Below the pieces are notes generated by a model. The model saw nothing but the letters and a program-made list of their open reading frames with translations. It was not told where the DNA came from and made no database searches. The position numbers and the translations under genes were made by a program. DNA of 64,000 bases from an uncultured Bacteroidales bacterium (GTDB lineage Bacteria > Bacteroidota > Bacteroidia > Bacteroidales > G3-4614): contig CASFRS010000005.1 of the NCBI GenBank assembly GCA_949297125.1, positions 1 to 64,000 on the forward strand. Direction: 5' to 3'. Every line of letters begins with the position of its first letter. Within the stretch, counting starts at the first letter, position 1. Shown one piece after another: positions 36,561 through 46,357 of the stretch.

Positions 36561-37406
36561 CTATTCCCACATGTAACGGCGGCGGAACTCGCGCGGCGAC
36601 ATCCCTTCATGCCGCTTAAAATAACGCCCCAGATAAGACTGGTCGGGGAAGCCCAGTCGGTCGGCGATATCCTGCACCGACACGCCAGTGCGCAACAGCT
36701 GCGACTTGATTTCCAACACCACGAAGTTATCTATTACCTGCTTTGCCGACACCCCCACCTCGCCGCGGGTGATATCGGAAAGGTACTTGGCTGAAATGCA
36801 CAGCTTCCCGGCATAAAACTCAACCTGCCTGTGCGACGTACAGAAGCGCCGCACCAAAACCATAAAACGGTGGAACATGTCGTACTTCCTGCCGGTCTGC
36901 AGCTGCAAGGCGGTCTCCCCCAGGCGGTGCCGCCCCTTGTCGTAGACGTCGAGCAGGAAACTCTGCAAACCGTTACGGGCAATCTGCAAACGGTACTTGT
37001 TCTCCCTATCGGCGAAAATCATCGATGACGAATCCATGAAGAGGTGCATCGACGCGAGTTCCCTTATATCCAGCAGCCGGCAGGGCTCATCCTTGAGCAA
37101 CTGGAAAAACGACGGGTCCATACGCATGAAAATATCGCGGCAGAACGCAGAAGAGGCCCCGAAACAGAATACCTCGTTGTCGTCGCTGCACATGTTCACG
37201 GTAAAGACAGTGCCGGGAAAAAGGAAAAAACGGGTATTGGACGAAACCCGGTAATTCTTCAGGTCGATAACCACATCCATCCAGCCGTTCTTGCAGAAAA
37301 ACACCAGCACATGCTCTACCTTCAGCAACGGCTTCCTCCTGAAAAAGGCAATATCGGACGAAACGAAAAACTGGTTATCGGAAAAAAGGTGTTCATTATT
37401 TTCCAT
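36561..37406 (-). CDS. AraC family transcriptional regulator
   Basis: The 281-residue protein has a cupin-like N-terminal sensor half (FFRRKPLLKVEHVLVFF) and a C-terminal AraC double helix-turn-helix (about residues 180-275). The second helix-turn-helix reads SVQDIADRLGFPDQSYLGRYFKRHEGMSP, given here in parts: ADRLGFPDQSYLGRYF then KRHEGMSPREF. It faces away from a three-gene RND efflux operon, so regulation of that pump is the most economical guess. The start at 37406 lies within 60 bases of a strong promoter. Confidence 0.9.
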   Translation of the reverse strand: MENNEHLFSDNQFFVSSDIAFFRRKPLLKVEHVLVFFCKNGWMDVVIDLKNYRVSSNTRFFLFPGTVFTVNMCSDDNEVFCFGASSAFCRDIFMRMDPSFFQLLKDEPCRLLDIRELASMHLFMDSSSMIFADRENKYRLQIARNGLQSFLLDVYDKGRHRLGETALQLQTGRKYDMFHRFMVLVRRFCTSHRQVEFYAGKLCISAKYLSDITRGEVGVSAKQVIDNFVVLEIKSQLLRTGVSVQDIADRLGFPDQSYLGRYFKRHEGMSPREFRRRYMWE

Positions 37407-37454
37407 AAGCCGGAACAAGGATAAAAAAATGACAAATCCGCAGCCAACGGGAAA

Positions 37455-37485
37455 CAAATATATAAAACCGATGCAATCGCCCAAA
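37455..37485 (-). promoter_or_regulatory. Promoter of the AraC-type regulator
   Basis: On the minus strand TTTG is followed after 19 bases by TATATTTG, a full Bacteroidota promoter. Its -7 box ends 48 bases before the ATG. Confidence 0.7.
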
Positions 37486-37533
37486 ACAAAAGAGGGTACA
37501 AAATAGGTATTTTTAGCAAATATTCAAAGCGTG

Positions 37534-37550
37534 TGTTCCTAAAATGAACA
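37534..37550. promoter_or_regulatory. Possible operator between the regulator and the efflux operon
   Basis: TGTTC-N7-GAACA is a 5-bp inverted repeat lying between the two divergent promoters. Its role as a regulator site is a guess from position only. Confidence 0.3.
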
Positions 37551-37593
37551 GTTTTAACAAAATTACGAAAACTATTCTGCAATAAAAACCCTT

Positions 37594-37601
37594 TATCTTC
37601 G
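37594..37601 (+). promoter_or_regulatory. Putative variant -7 element of the RND efflux operon
   Basis: TATCTTCG followed by CAACG lies 33 bases before the ATG at 37635. The same TATCTTCG box precedes two other genes here. No clear -33 match is seen. Confidence 0.4.
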
Positions 37602-37634
37602 CAACGAATTTAATAATAGGCTTTTATAAACAAG

Positions 37635-38798
37635 ATGAAAAGAAGTATTTACACAGCGGCACAGGCGCTGCTGCTTATCTGTTGCATAACAACAGGATGC
37701 AATAAAGCCCCGCAGGCAACAGGCGGCAACCAATACGAAACATACACGGTATCGCCGGCCGACAGGACTTTGGAGAGCGACTATTCGGCGACAATCCGCG
37801 GAAAACAGGACATAGAAATCTACCCGCAGGTAAGCGGAACGCTCACGCAGCTCTGCGTACAGGAGGGCGAACAGGTAAAGAAGGGTCAGACCCTTTTCAT
37901 TATAGACCAGGTTCCGTATATTGCGGCGCTGCAGACGGCCGACGCCAACGTAGAGGCTGCCGAGGCGGGCTATGCAACCGCGGAGCTTACCTACAAAAGC
38001 CGTCAGGAACTGTACAAGGAGAACGTAATATCGGAATTTGACCTTACCACGGCCAAAAACAACATGCTCACGGCCAAGGCCCAGTTGTCGCAGGCCAAGG
38101 CCCAGCAGCTCAGCGCAAAGAACAACCTTTCGTATACCGTAGTCAAAAGCCCGTCGGACGGAGTAGCCGGAACGCTTCCCTACCGCGTGGGCGCACTCGT
38201 AAGCTCGGCCATACCGCAGCCGTTGACGACCATATCGGACAACAGCGACATGTACGTCTATTTCTCGATGACCGAAAACCAGCTGCTGTCGCTTATCCGC
38301 CAGTACGGCACGAAAGAAGCCGCAATAAAGCAGATGCCCGAAATAAGGCTGCAGCTCAACGACGGCTCGATATACGGCGAACCGGGCAAGATAGAGACCA
38401 TAAGCGGCGTAATAGACCAGAACACCGGTACGGTAAGCCTCAGGGCGGTATTCCCCAACAAGCAGGGGCTGCTTCACAGCGGTGGCGTAGGCAACGTCAT
38501 AATACCTGTTACCCGCAAAGGGTGTCTTGTAATACCGCAGACCGCAACATTTGAAATACAGGACAAGGTATTCGCCTACAAGGTAGTAGACGGCAAAGCC
38601 GTGTCGGTAACGATAGAAGTAACGCGAGTAAACGGAGGTAAAGAATACATAGTCGAAAACGGGCTTCAGGCAGGCGACGTGATAGTGGCCGAAGGCGTTG
38701 GAATAATGCGCGAAGGCACCGAAATAATCCCTAAAAACACAACACAGGCCGGGGCGGGGAATGCCACGGCAAACCAGTCGAAGGAGGATAAACAATGA
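37635..38798 (+). CDS. RND efflux periplasmic adaptor lipoprotein
   Basis: The 387-residue membrane-fusion protein has a lipoprotein signal (lipobox ITTGC), then barrel-sandwich halves (QVSGTLTQLCVQEGEQVKKGQ) around a long alpha-helical hairpin (about residues 95-160, with AKAQLSQAKAQQLS), then beta-barrel and membrane-proximal domains. It connects the inner-membrane pump and the outer-membrane channel encoded just downstream. Its stop overlaps the next start by four bases. Substrates are unknown. Confidence 0.92.
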   Translation: MKRSIYTAAQALLLICCITTGCNKAPQATGGNQYETYTVSPADRTLESDYSATIRGKQDIEIYPQVSGTLTQLCVQEGEQVKKGQTLFIIDQVPYIAALQTADANVEAAEAGYATAELTYKSRQELYKENVISEFDLTTAKNNMLTAKAQLSQAKAQQLSAKNNLSYTVVKSPSDGVAGTLPYRVGALVSSAIPQPLTTISDNSDMYVYFSMTENQLLSLIRQYGTKEAAIKQMPEIRLQLNDGSIYGEPGKIETISGVIDQNTGTVSLRAVFPNKQGLLHSGGVGNVIIPVTRKGCLVIPQTATFEIQDKVFAYKVVDGKAVSVTIEVTRVNGGKEYIVENGLQAGDVIVAEGVGIMREGTEIIPKNTTQAGAGNATANQSKEDKQ

Positions 38799-41700
38799 AT
38801 CTGAGGACATTTATAGAACGCCCGGTACTCTCGGCCGTAATCTCCATAACCATAATGATAATGGGGTTGATTGGGCTTGCCAACCTCCCCATAGAGCGCT
38901 ACCCCGACATTGCGCCTCCAACCATACAGGTCTCCACCACATACTACGGGGCAAATGCCGAGACGCTTCTCAACAGTGTCATAGCGCCGTTGGAAGAAGC
39001 AATCAACGGAGTTGAAGACATGACCTACATGACCTCTACGGCCAGCAACTCCGGCAGTGCTTCCATAACAATCTACTTCAAACAGGGGACCGACCCCGAC
39101 ATGGCGGCCGTAAACGTACAGAACCGCGTATCGAAAGCCACCAGCCGACTCCCGGCCGAAGTGAACCAGGTGGGTGTAACCACATCGAAGCGGCAGACCA
39201 GTATGCTCCAGATTTTTTCGCTGTACAGCCCCGACGACCGTTACGACGAGAACTTCCTGGCCAACTACATAAGCATCAACCTCAAGCCCGAAATACTCCG
39301 TATCTCGGGCGTAGGAGACCTCAGCATAATGGGGGGCGACTACAGTATGCGCCTCTGGCTCAAGCCCGATGTAATGGCGCAGTACAAACTGGTACCGTCC
39401 GACGTAACGGCAGCCCTGTCCGAACAGAACATAGAAGCGGCAACGGGGTCGTTCGGTGAAAACTCCGAAGAGGCGTTCCAGTACACGATGAAATACCGCG
39501 GAAGGCTTATGACCCCCGAAGAGTTCGGCGACATAGTAATCCGCTCGACCGAAGACGGCGAAGTCCTCAAGCTCAAGGAAGTGGCCGACATAGAACTGGG
39601 CAAGGAGAGCTATGCCTACGTAGGTACTCTCGACGGGCACCCGGGCGTATCCTGTATGGTATTCCAGACGGCGGGGTCGAACGCAACACAGGTAAACAAG
39701 GATATCGACAAGTTCCTTGAAGAAGCCAGCAAGGACTTCCCCGAAGGGGTGGAACTCACGCAGGTGATGAGTACCAACGACTTCCTTTTCGCATCCATAC
39801 ACGAAGTGGTAAAAACGCTTCTCGAAGCAATCTTCCTGGTAATCCTCGTCGTATACGTGTTCCTTCAGGATATACGCTCCACGCTGATACCCTTGGTGGG
39901 AATCATAGTGTCGCTGGTAGGTACGTTCGCCTTCATGTACATAGCAGGGTTCAGCCTCAACCTCATAACGCTGTTCGCCCTTGTACTCGTGATAGGGACG
40001 GTCGTCGACGATGCCATAATTGTGGTCGAGGCGGTGCAGGCGCGCTTCGACGTCGGATACCGTTCGCCCTACATGGCCAGTATCGACGCCATGAAGGGTA
40101 TAAGCAACGCAGTCGTAACATCGTCGCTGGTATTCATGGCGGTGTTCATCCCCGTCTCCTTCATGGGGGGTACATCCGGAACATTCTATACCCAGTTCGG
40201 TATAACCATGGCCGTAGCCGTAGGTATCTCGGCAGTAAACGCGCTTACCCTCAGCCCTGCGCTCTGCGCCCTCCTGCTGCGCCCCTACCTCAATGAAGAC
40301 GGCTCGACGAAAAACAACTTCGCCGCCCGCTTCCGCAAAGCTTTCAACGCGGCCTTCGGGAAACTCTCCGAAAAATACAAGAACGGCGTGGTAGCCTTCA
40401 TCAAGCACAAATGGCTGCCGTGGGCAATCCTCGCATGTTCGGTGGTTCTCCTGCTCATACTTATGAACAACACCAAAACCAGTCTCGTACCCAACGAAGA
40501 CCAGGGCGTGGTATTCGTAAACGTGAGCGCAGCGCCGGGAAGTTCAATAAGCACCACCAACAAAATAATGAACAGGGTTGAAGAGCGGATAGCCTCGATA
40601 CCCGAAATAGAACATACGCAGAAGGTAACCGGATACGGCCTCCTCTCGGGGCAGGGCAACTCGTTCGGTATGTTGATGCTCAGGCTCAAACCGTGGGACG
40701 AACGTACCGGCAAGGGACAGGACATAGAATCCGTAATAGGGAAAGTCTACGCCTACACATCCGACATAAAGGATGCCACAATCTTCGCCATATCCCCGGG
40801 TATGATACCCGGATACGGTATGGGTAACGCCCTTGAGCTGCACCTTCAGGACCGTTCCGGAGGAGACATCAGCACCTTCTTCATGAACTCCCAGAAGTAC
40901 CTTGCCGCGCTCAACGCCCGCCCCGAAATAGCGGCGGCATACTCCACGTTCGACATCCGCTACCCGCAGTGGCGCATAGACATCGATGCGGCAAAATGCA
41001 AACGCGCAGGCGTATCGCCCAACAGCGTCCTCAGTACCCTGTCGGGTTACTACGGCGGACAGTACATATCGGACTTCAACCGGTTCTCCAAGGTTTACCG
41101 CGTAATGATGCAGGCCGACCCGCAGTACCGTCTCGACGAAAGTTCGCTCAACAACATATTCGTCCGTACCGACAAGGGGGAGATGGCGCCCCTCAGCCAC
41201 TTCGTAACGATGACGAGAACATACGGCGCGGAAACCATAAACCGTTTCAACATGTACACATCGATAGCCGTCAATGCCATGCCGGCCGACGGGTACAGTA
41301 CCGGTGAAGCCATACAGGCCGTAAAAGAGACGGCCGACGAGGCAATGCCGAGGGGTTACGGATACGGATTCGGCGGCATTACACGCGAAGAGGAGCAGCA
41401 GACCAACACCACAACGGTGATATTCATAATCTGTATCGCGATGATTTACCTCATCCTGTGCGCACTGTACGAAAGCTTCCTCATACCTTTCGCCGTAATC
41501 CTCTCGGTACCAATCGGGCTTATGGGCAGCTTCCTGTTCGCCAAGATGTTCGGTTCGGAAAACAACATATACCTGCAAACGGGTCTTATAATGCTTATAG
41601 GGCTCATATCCAAGACGGCAATCCTTCTGACGGAATACGCCGTTGACAGGCGCAAGGCAGGAATGGGCCTTACGGCCTCGGCTGTAAGCGCGGCCAAAGC

Positions 41701-41971
41701 CCGTCTGAGACCTATACTTATGACCGCCCTGACCATGGTATTCGGACTTCTGCCCCTTATGGTATCGACCGGTGTGGGAGCAAACGGAAACCGCGCACTC
41801 GGGTCGGGAACGGTAGGAGGGTTGCTGATCGGAACGCTCGCCATGCTGTTCATCGTACCGGCATTCTACATATTCTTCCAATGGCTGCAGGAGAAACTCA
41901 GCCCCGCACAGGCAGTCCCCACCGACGACTGGCAGATACAGGAAGAAATGAAACAGAACGATATAAAATAA
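38795..41971 (+). CDS. RND family (AcrB/HAE1-like) efflux permease
   Basis: The 1058-residue protein has the size and layout of AcrB: twelve membrane helices in two sets of six, each set after a large periplasmic loop. Helix 4 carries the proton-relay aspartates (GTVVDDAIIVVEAV), and the second half has the GLISKTAILLTEYA segment. It uses proton motive force to export hydrophobic compounds. The adaptor precedes it and the outer-membrane channel follows after 40 bases, so this is a complete tripartite pump. Confidence 0.95.
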   Translation: MNLRTFIERPVLSAVISITIMIMGLIGLANLPIERYPDIAPPTIQVSTTYYGANAETLLNSVIAPLEEAINGVEDMTYMTSTASNSGSASITIYFKQGTDPDMAAVNVQNRVSKATSRLPAEVNQVGVTTSKRQTSMLQIFSLYSPDDRYDENFLANYISINLKPEILRISGVGDLSIMGGDYSMRLWLKPDVMAQYKLVPSDVTAALSEQNIEAATGSFGENSEEAFQYTMKYRGRLMTPEEFGDIVIRSTEDGEVLKLKEVADIELGKESYAYVGTLDGHPGVSCMVFQTAGSNATQVNKDIDKFLEEASKDFPEGVELTQVMSTNDFLFASIHEVVKTLLEAIFLVILVVYVFLQDIRSTLIPLVGIIVSLVGTFAFMYIAGFSLNLITLFALVLVIGTVVDDAIIVVEAVQARFDVGYRSPYMASIDAMKGISNAVVTSSLVFMAVFIPVSFMGGTSGTFYTQFGITMAVAVGISAVNALTLSPALCALLLRPYLNEDGSTKNNFAARFRKAFNAAFGKLSEKYKNGVVAFIKHKWLPWAILACSVVLLLILMNNTKTSLVPNEDQGVVFVNVSAAPGSSISTTNKIMNRVEERIASIPEIEHTQKVTGYGLLSGQGNSFGMLMLRLKPWDERTGKGQDIESVIGKVYAYTSDIKDATIFAISPGMIPGYGMGNALELHLQDRSGGDISTFFMNSQKYLAALNARPEIAAAYSTFDIRYPQWRIDIDAAKCKRAGVSPNSVLSTLSGYYGGQYISDFNRFSKVYRVMMQADPQYRLDESSLNNIFVRTDKGEMAPLSHFVTMTRTYGAETINRFNMYTSIAVNAMPADGYSTGEAIQAVKETADEAMPRGYGYGFGGITREEEQQTNTTTVIFIICIAMIYLILCALYESFLIPFAVILSVPIGLMGSFLFAKMFGSENNIYLQTGLIMLIGLISKTAILLTEYAVDRRKAGMGLTASAVSAAKARLRPILMTALTMVFGLLPLMVSTGVGANGNRALGSGTVGGLLIGTLAMLFIVPAFYIFFQWLQEKLSPAQAVPTDDWQIQEEMKQNDIK

Positions 41972-42011
41972 TTCCGACGCAGGAACAACAGGAAAAAACA
42001 GAAACACGACA

Positions 42012-43370
42012 ATGAAAAAACTGATAATACTGACCGCCGTAGCGCTTATGACCGGAGGCTGCGGAATATACGGCAAATACAAGCCTGCCGAAGAAGCCCC
42101 CGAAGAGCTTTACGGCAACGTGGCCGCAGAGGGCGACACCGCCAGTTTCGGCGATCTCTCGTGGCGCGAAGTCTTTACCGACCCGTACCTCTGCGAACTG
42201 ATCGATACGGCGCTTGTACGCAACAGCGACATCCGCACGGCGCGCCTCAAGGTGGAAGAAGCCAAGGCATCGCTCATGACGGCAAGGCTCAGCTACCTCC
42301 CGTCGCTGGCGCTCACCCCCGAAGGAGGGATAACCACCTTCGACGGCAATGTAACGAAAACCTACACCGCACAAGTAAGCGCATCGTGGGAAATAGACAT
42401 ATTCGGGCGCATCACCAACGCCAGGCGCCAGGCCAAAGCCATGCTCGAACAGAGCAAGGAGTACGAGCAGGCCGTAAAGACCCAGCTCATAGCCGCCGTA
42501 GCCAACAACTACTACATGCTGCTGATGCTCGATGCCCAGCTGGAAATAGCCGAAAGCACGGAAAAAGCGTGGGAAGAGAGCGTCCGCACGTCGCGCGCCA
42601 TGAAAAAGGCCGGAATGCTTACCGAAGCCGGGCTGGCACAGACCGAAGCCACCTACTACAATATCTGCACCAACATACTCGATTTGAAAGAGCAGATAAA
42701 CCAGGCCGAAAACTCCATGTGCCTGCTGCTGGCCGATACCCCGCACAAGATAGAGCGGGGTACGCTGCAAAGCCAGCAGTTCCCCGAAGAGTTCTCGGTT
42801 GGCGTACCGCTGCTGATGCTCTCCAACAGACCCGATGTAAGACAGGCCGAAAGGGCATTGGAACAGGCATTCTACGCAACCAACTCGGCACGCTCGGCCT
42901 TCTATCCGCAAATAACCCTTGGGGGGGCGGCCGGTTGGAGCAACAACGCCGGGTCGATGATAATCAATCCCGGCAAGTTCCTTGCGTCGGCAATAGCCTC
43001 GCTCACCCAGCCGCTGTTCAACCGCGGGGCCAACATAGCCGGGCTGAAAATAGCCAAGGCGCAGCAGGAAGAAGCCCGCATAGCATTTGAAATGGCGCTG
43101 CTCTCGGCCGGAAGCGAGGTAAACGACGCCCTTACGCAATACCAGACGGCAAAAGGGAAATCGGAGTATTACGAAAAACAGGTAGCCTCGCTCGAAACGG
43201 CAGCCAAGAGCACCGCGCTGCTGATGAAGCACGGCAATACCACGTACCTCGAGGTCCTCACCGCACAACAGACCCTCCTCAACGCACGGCTGAACAACAT
43301 AGCCAACCGTTTCAGCGAGATACAGAGCATAATAACCCTTTACAGGGCATTGGGCGGAGGCAGGATATAA
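42012..43370 (+). CDS. TolC/NodT family outer-membrane efflux lipoprotein
   Basis: The 452-residue protein is a lipoprotein (lipobox LMTGGC) with two repeated outer-membrane efflux domains rich in coiled coil ([32 protein letters not shown]). Trimeric channels of this type form the outer-membrane exit of RND pumps. The conserved glycine/asparagine turn region is [14 protein letters not shown]. It is the third and last gene of the efflux operon, ahead of a clear terminator. Confidence 0.92.
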   Translation: MKKLIILTAVALMTGGCGIYGKYKPAEEAPEELYGNVAAEGDTASFGDLSWREVFTDPYLCELIDTALVRNSDIRTARLKVEEAKASLMTARLSYLPSLALTPEGGITTFDGNVTKTYTAQVSASWEIDIFGRITNARRQAKAMLEQSKEYEQAVKTQLIAAVANNYYMLLMLDAQLEIAESTEKAWEESVRTSRAMKKAGMLTEAGLAQTEATYYNICTNILDLKEQINQAENSMCLLLADTPHKIERGTLQSQQFPEEFSVGVPLLMLSNRPDVRQAERALEQAFYATNSARSAFYPQITLGGAAGWSNNAGSMIINPGKFLASAIASLTQPLFNRGANIAGLKIAKAQQEEARIAFEMALLSAGSEVNDALTQYQTAKGKSEYYEKQVASLETAAKSTALLMKHGNTTYLEVLTAQQTLLNARLNNIANRFSEIQSIITLYRALGGGRI

Positions 43371-43416
43371 ACACGCTACAAAACATTTCCTTTCAACGAA
43401 TACACAATCGGAAGCA

Positions 43417-43457
43417 GAGGGGCGGAGCGGCGAAAGCGGCATCCGCCCCTCGATTTT
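43417..43457 (+). terminator. Rho-independent terminator of the efflux operon
   Basis: GAGGGGCGGA pairs perfectly with TCCGCCCCTC (10 bp) followed by GATTTT. Confidence 0.8.
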
Positions 43458-43477
43458 CACTATTCGCATAAAAAACG

Positions 43478-43485
43478 TACATTTG
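43478..43485 (+). promoter_or_regulatory. Putative -7 element of purD
   Basis: TACATTTG followed by CAG lies 27 bases before the purD ATG. A T-rich stretch lies at the -33 distance, without a full TTTG. Confidence 0.5.
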
Positions 43486-43512
43486 CAGGACAAACAGAAA
43501 ACTTTAAGAAAT

Positions 43513-44787
43513 ATGAACATACTCCTTCTCGGTTCAGGCGGCCGCGAAAGCGCCATAGCATGGAAAATAAAACAGAGCGGCAAGTGCGACACACTCTACA
43601 TAGCCCCCGGCAATGCAGGTACCGACACGATAGGACAGAATGTAAACATAAAGGCCGACGATTTCGGCCAGATAGCCCGTTTCGTAAAGGAGAACGGTAT
43701 AGGAATGGTAGTAGTAGGCCCAGAAGACCCCCTGGTAAAAGGGATATACGACTATTTCAAGAACGATGCGCAACTGAAGGATATACCGGTAATAGGACCG
43801 TCGAAAGAGGGCGCCCGCCTTGAAGGGAGCAAATCGTACGCCAAGGCCTTCATGCAGAAATACGGCATACCCACGGCGGCATACCGCAAATTCACAGCGG
43901 CCGAATACGATGAAGGGGTGAAGTTCCTCGACACGCTTACCCCGCCCTACGTACTCAAGGCCGACGGGCTTGCAGCAGGCAAAGGCGTACTGATAATAAA
44001 CGACCGCGACGAAGCCGCGGCAGAACTCAAAGAGATGCTCGGCGGCATGTTCGGCCAGGCCAGCAGCACGGTTGTGATAGAAGAGTTCATGAGCGGCATA
44101 GAGTGCTCGGTTTTCGTCCTCACCGATGGCAAGGACTACAAGATACTCCCCGAGGCAAAAGACTACAAGCGGATAGGCGAAGGGGACACCGGGCCCAATA
44201 CCGGCGGAATGGGGGCCGTATCGCCCGTATCGTTTGCCGATTCCGCCTTCATGCGGAAAGTTGAAGAAAAGATAGTAAAACCCACCATTGCCGGGCTGCA
44301 GGCCGAAAAGATAGAATACAAAGGATTCATCTTCCTCGGGCTGATAAACGTAGGCGGCGAACCCAAGGTAATAGAGTACAACGTACGCATGGGCGACCCC
44401 GAAACCGAAGCCGTAATGCTGCGCATAAAATCCGACCTTGTGGAACTGCTGCAGGCTACGGCCGAAGGGCGTCTGGGCGAATGCACCCTTGAAACGGACC
44501 CGCGCTACGCCGTAACCGTAATGCTCGTATCGGGAGGATATCCCGGAGCATACGAAAAGGGGAAGGCCATAACCGTAACCGGTACAACCGGAGAAAGCAT
44601 ACTGTTCCATGCCGGAACGGCAAAAACCCCCGACGGGGAAACCGTAACGTCGGGAGGGCGCGTCATAGCGGTAAGTTCCTACGGCAACAGCAAACAGGAA
44701 GCTCTCGACAAATCGTACAAGGCAGCCGAAGCCATAAACTTCGACAACAAATACTGCCGCCGCGACATCGGGTTCGACTTAAAATAA
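43513..44787 (+). CDS. purD: Phosphoribosylamine--glycine ligase
   Basis: The 424-residue ATP-grasp enzyme makes glycinamide ribonucleotide, the second committed step of purine synthesis. Its N-terminal motif [18 protein letters not shown], the ATP-grasp loops ([25 protein letters not shown]) and [13 protein letters not shown] are all typical. I start at the ATG at 43513, ten codons inside the longest frame, because it matches the family N-terminus. purN, for the next step, lies elsewhere in the window. Confidence 0.96.
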   Translation: MNILLLGSGGRESAIAWKIKQSGKCDTLYIAPGNAGTDTIGQNVNIKADDFGQIARFVKENGIGMVVVGPEDPLVKGIYDYFKNDAQLKDIPVIGPSKEGARLEGSKSYAKAFMQKYGIPTAAYRKFTAAEYDEGVKFLDTLTPPYVLKADGLAAGKGVLIINDRDEAAAELKEMLGGMFGQASSTVVIEEFMSGIECSVFVLTDGKDYKILPEAKDYKRIGEGDTGPNTGGMGAVSPVSFADSAFMRKVEEKIVKPTIAGLQAEKIEYKGFIFLGLINVGGEPKVIEYNVRMGDPETEAVMLRIKSDLVELLQATAEGRLGECTLETDPRYAVTVMLVSGGYPGAYEKGKAITVTGTTGESILFHAGTAKTPDGETVTSGGRVIAVSSYGNSKQEALDKSYKAAEAINFDNKYCRRDIGFDLK

Positions 44788-44851
44788 AACGGCAAGGTCC
44801 GGTGTCGGAAACAAAACTCCCGGCCCTTTCCCCGTCAAACAGCAGACAGCC

Positions 44852-45847
44852 ATGTACGAACAAAACATCAGGCGGCTGCCCACCGATGCGGCCGCCCACA
44901 TAACCTGCATAGCGGCAGGCATACTGCTAATCGCCATATCGGCATTCACGACAGACCCCGTAAGGACAAGCAGTTTCGCCCCGATAAGCATCCCGTTGCC
45001 GGAAACATGGTACTCCGGCATATGGGGCATAACGCTGAACGCTGCGGTAATCATAATCACAACCCTTACGGTAGCAGGTATCTCCAACCGGTACGCAATA
45101 ACAAGCAGCTACTCCATACTCCCCACACTGTTCTACATGACGCTGCAGTGCTGCAACCCCATGACAGGGCGCGTACTGCAACAGGGCAACATAGGCGCCC
45201 TGGCGATAATAACAGGCATCAGCATACTGTTCGGCAACTACCAGAAGCGGAACAGCAACGGGAGCATCTACGGCATAACGCTGCTGCTCGCCCTCGTATC
45301 GCTGCTGTGGGGAAGGGCGCTGCTGTTCATCCCGCTGCTGTGGATAGGAATGGTGCAGATGCACATATTCAACCTGCGCTCATTCGGCGCATCGTTGCTT
45401 GCCATACTTACCGTACTGTGGATATACGCATTCCTTCTGTTTGCCGGGATAATTCCAGCGCCGGAGGGGACACCCGACGAACTTCTCTCCTTCATCCTTC
45501 CGGGCGGATACCTCTCGCTCGACATTTCCGCGCAATACGGACTAATATACCTTCTGCCCGCCGTAATAATCCTGATTGCCGTTGCAATAGGCAACCTCTA
45601 CCGCGAAACGCACGACAAGATATCGGTTCGCTGCTACAACCGCCATATCAATACGGTTGCAATCTTCACGCTGCTATGCATTGCCGCCGACCCCGACGGA
45701 ATATTCAACTACATGCCCCTGTTCAACTGCGCCGCCGCAATACAGGCAGCCCGGTACTTCGATACGATAAGGAGCCGTCGGAAACTCCGCATGCTGCAGG
45801 CCACCATAACAATCTACCTGACCATGTACGCGATATGGATCTTATAG
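44852..45847 (+). CDS. Multi-pass membrane protein of unknown function
   Basis: The 331-residue protein has about nine hydrophobic segments (for example AAGILLIAISAFTTD, IWGITLNAAVIIITTLTVAG, LIYLLPAVIILIAVAIG) and no motif I recognise. It is probably an inner-membrane protein of a Bacteroidota family. Its end overlaps the start of the downstream VTT-domain gene by 13 bases, so the two are probably translated together. Function not assigned. Confidence 0.75.
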   Translation: MYEQNIRRLPTDAAAHITCIAAGILLIAISAFTTDPVRTSSFAPISIPLPETWYSGIWGITLNAAVIIITTLTVAGISNRYAITSSYSILPTLFYMTLQCCNPMTGRVLQQGNIGALAIITGISILFGNYQKRNSNGSIYGITLLLALVSLLWGRALLFIPLLWIGMVQMHIFNLRSFGASLLAILTVLWIYAFLLFAGIIPAPEGTPDELLSFILPGGYLSLDISAQYGLIYLLPAVIILIAVAIGNLYRETHDKISVRCYNRHINTVAIFTLLCIAADPDGIFNYMPLFNCAAAIQAARYFDTIRSRRKLRMLQATITIYLTMYAIWIL

Positions 45848-46284
45848 CCGAATTTTCAGGGTGGGGATACACCGGGATGTTCGTATCGGCCTTCATAGCC
45901 GGGTCGATATTCCCGTTCTGCTCCGAGGCCGTGCTGGCAATACTCGTGGCGGCAGGATACAACGTACCCCTTACGCTGGCCGTAGCCACGGCAGGCAACT
46001 TTCTCGGCGGGGTAACCTGCTACTGCATAGGGCGTCTGGGGAAGATCGAATGGATAGAGAAATACCTCGGCGTCAAACCCGAAAAACTGGAAAAGACAAG
46101 AAAATTCCTGCAAAAAGGACCTGGAGGGATAATGGCCTTCTTCACATTCCTGCCGGCAGGCGACGTAATAATAATAGCCCTCGGATACATGAGGGCCAAC
46201 ATGTGGGTGTGCAACATCTCGATGCTCCTCGGGAAATTCCTGCGCTACTACCTTATATACATGGGTGTGGACATATTTGTCTGA
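45835..46284 (+). CDS. YqaA/DedA-like VTT-domain membrane protein
   Basis: The 149-residue protein starts at ATGGATCTTATAGCC and has the VTT/SNARE-associated signature: SIFPFCSEAVLAILVAAG, NFLGGVTCYCIGRLG, and a late FLPAGDVIIIALGYMR. Members move or flip lipids across the inner membrane. It overlaps the preceding membrane protein by 13 bases. A longer frame runs upstream in the same phase, but it lies inside the previous gene and lacks family similarity. Confidence 0.88.
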   Translation: MDLIAEFSGWGYTGMFVSAFIAGSIFPFCSEAVLAILVAAGYNVPLTLAVATAGNFLGGVTCYCIGRLGKIEWIEKYLGVKPEKLEKTRKFLQKGPGGIMAFFTFLPAGDVIIIALGYMRANMWVCNISMLLGKFLRYYLIYMGVDIFV

Positions 46285-46332
46285 AAACCGCAAAAAAACG
46301 CCGCATCGCGTTCCGGAACAGCACAAAAAAGC

Positions 46333-46340
46333 TAAATTTG
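46333..46340 (+). promoter_or_regulatory. Putative -7 element of the phosphatase/kinase gene
   Basis: TAAATTTG followed by CAG is 17 bases before the ATG at 46358. No clear -33 element is seen. Confidence 0.45.
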
Positions 46341-46357
46341 CAGAAAGCGGCGACAAC

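Noticed and set aside
38666-43592. Three long minus-strand ORFs (512-580 residues) opposite the RND pump genes
   Set aside because: All lie opposite the AcrB/TolC coding frames; they reflect rarity of TTA, CTA and TCA codons on the coding strand.
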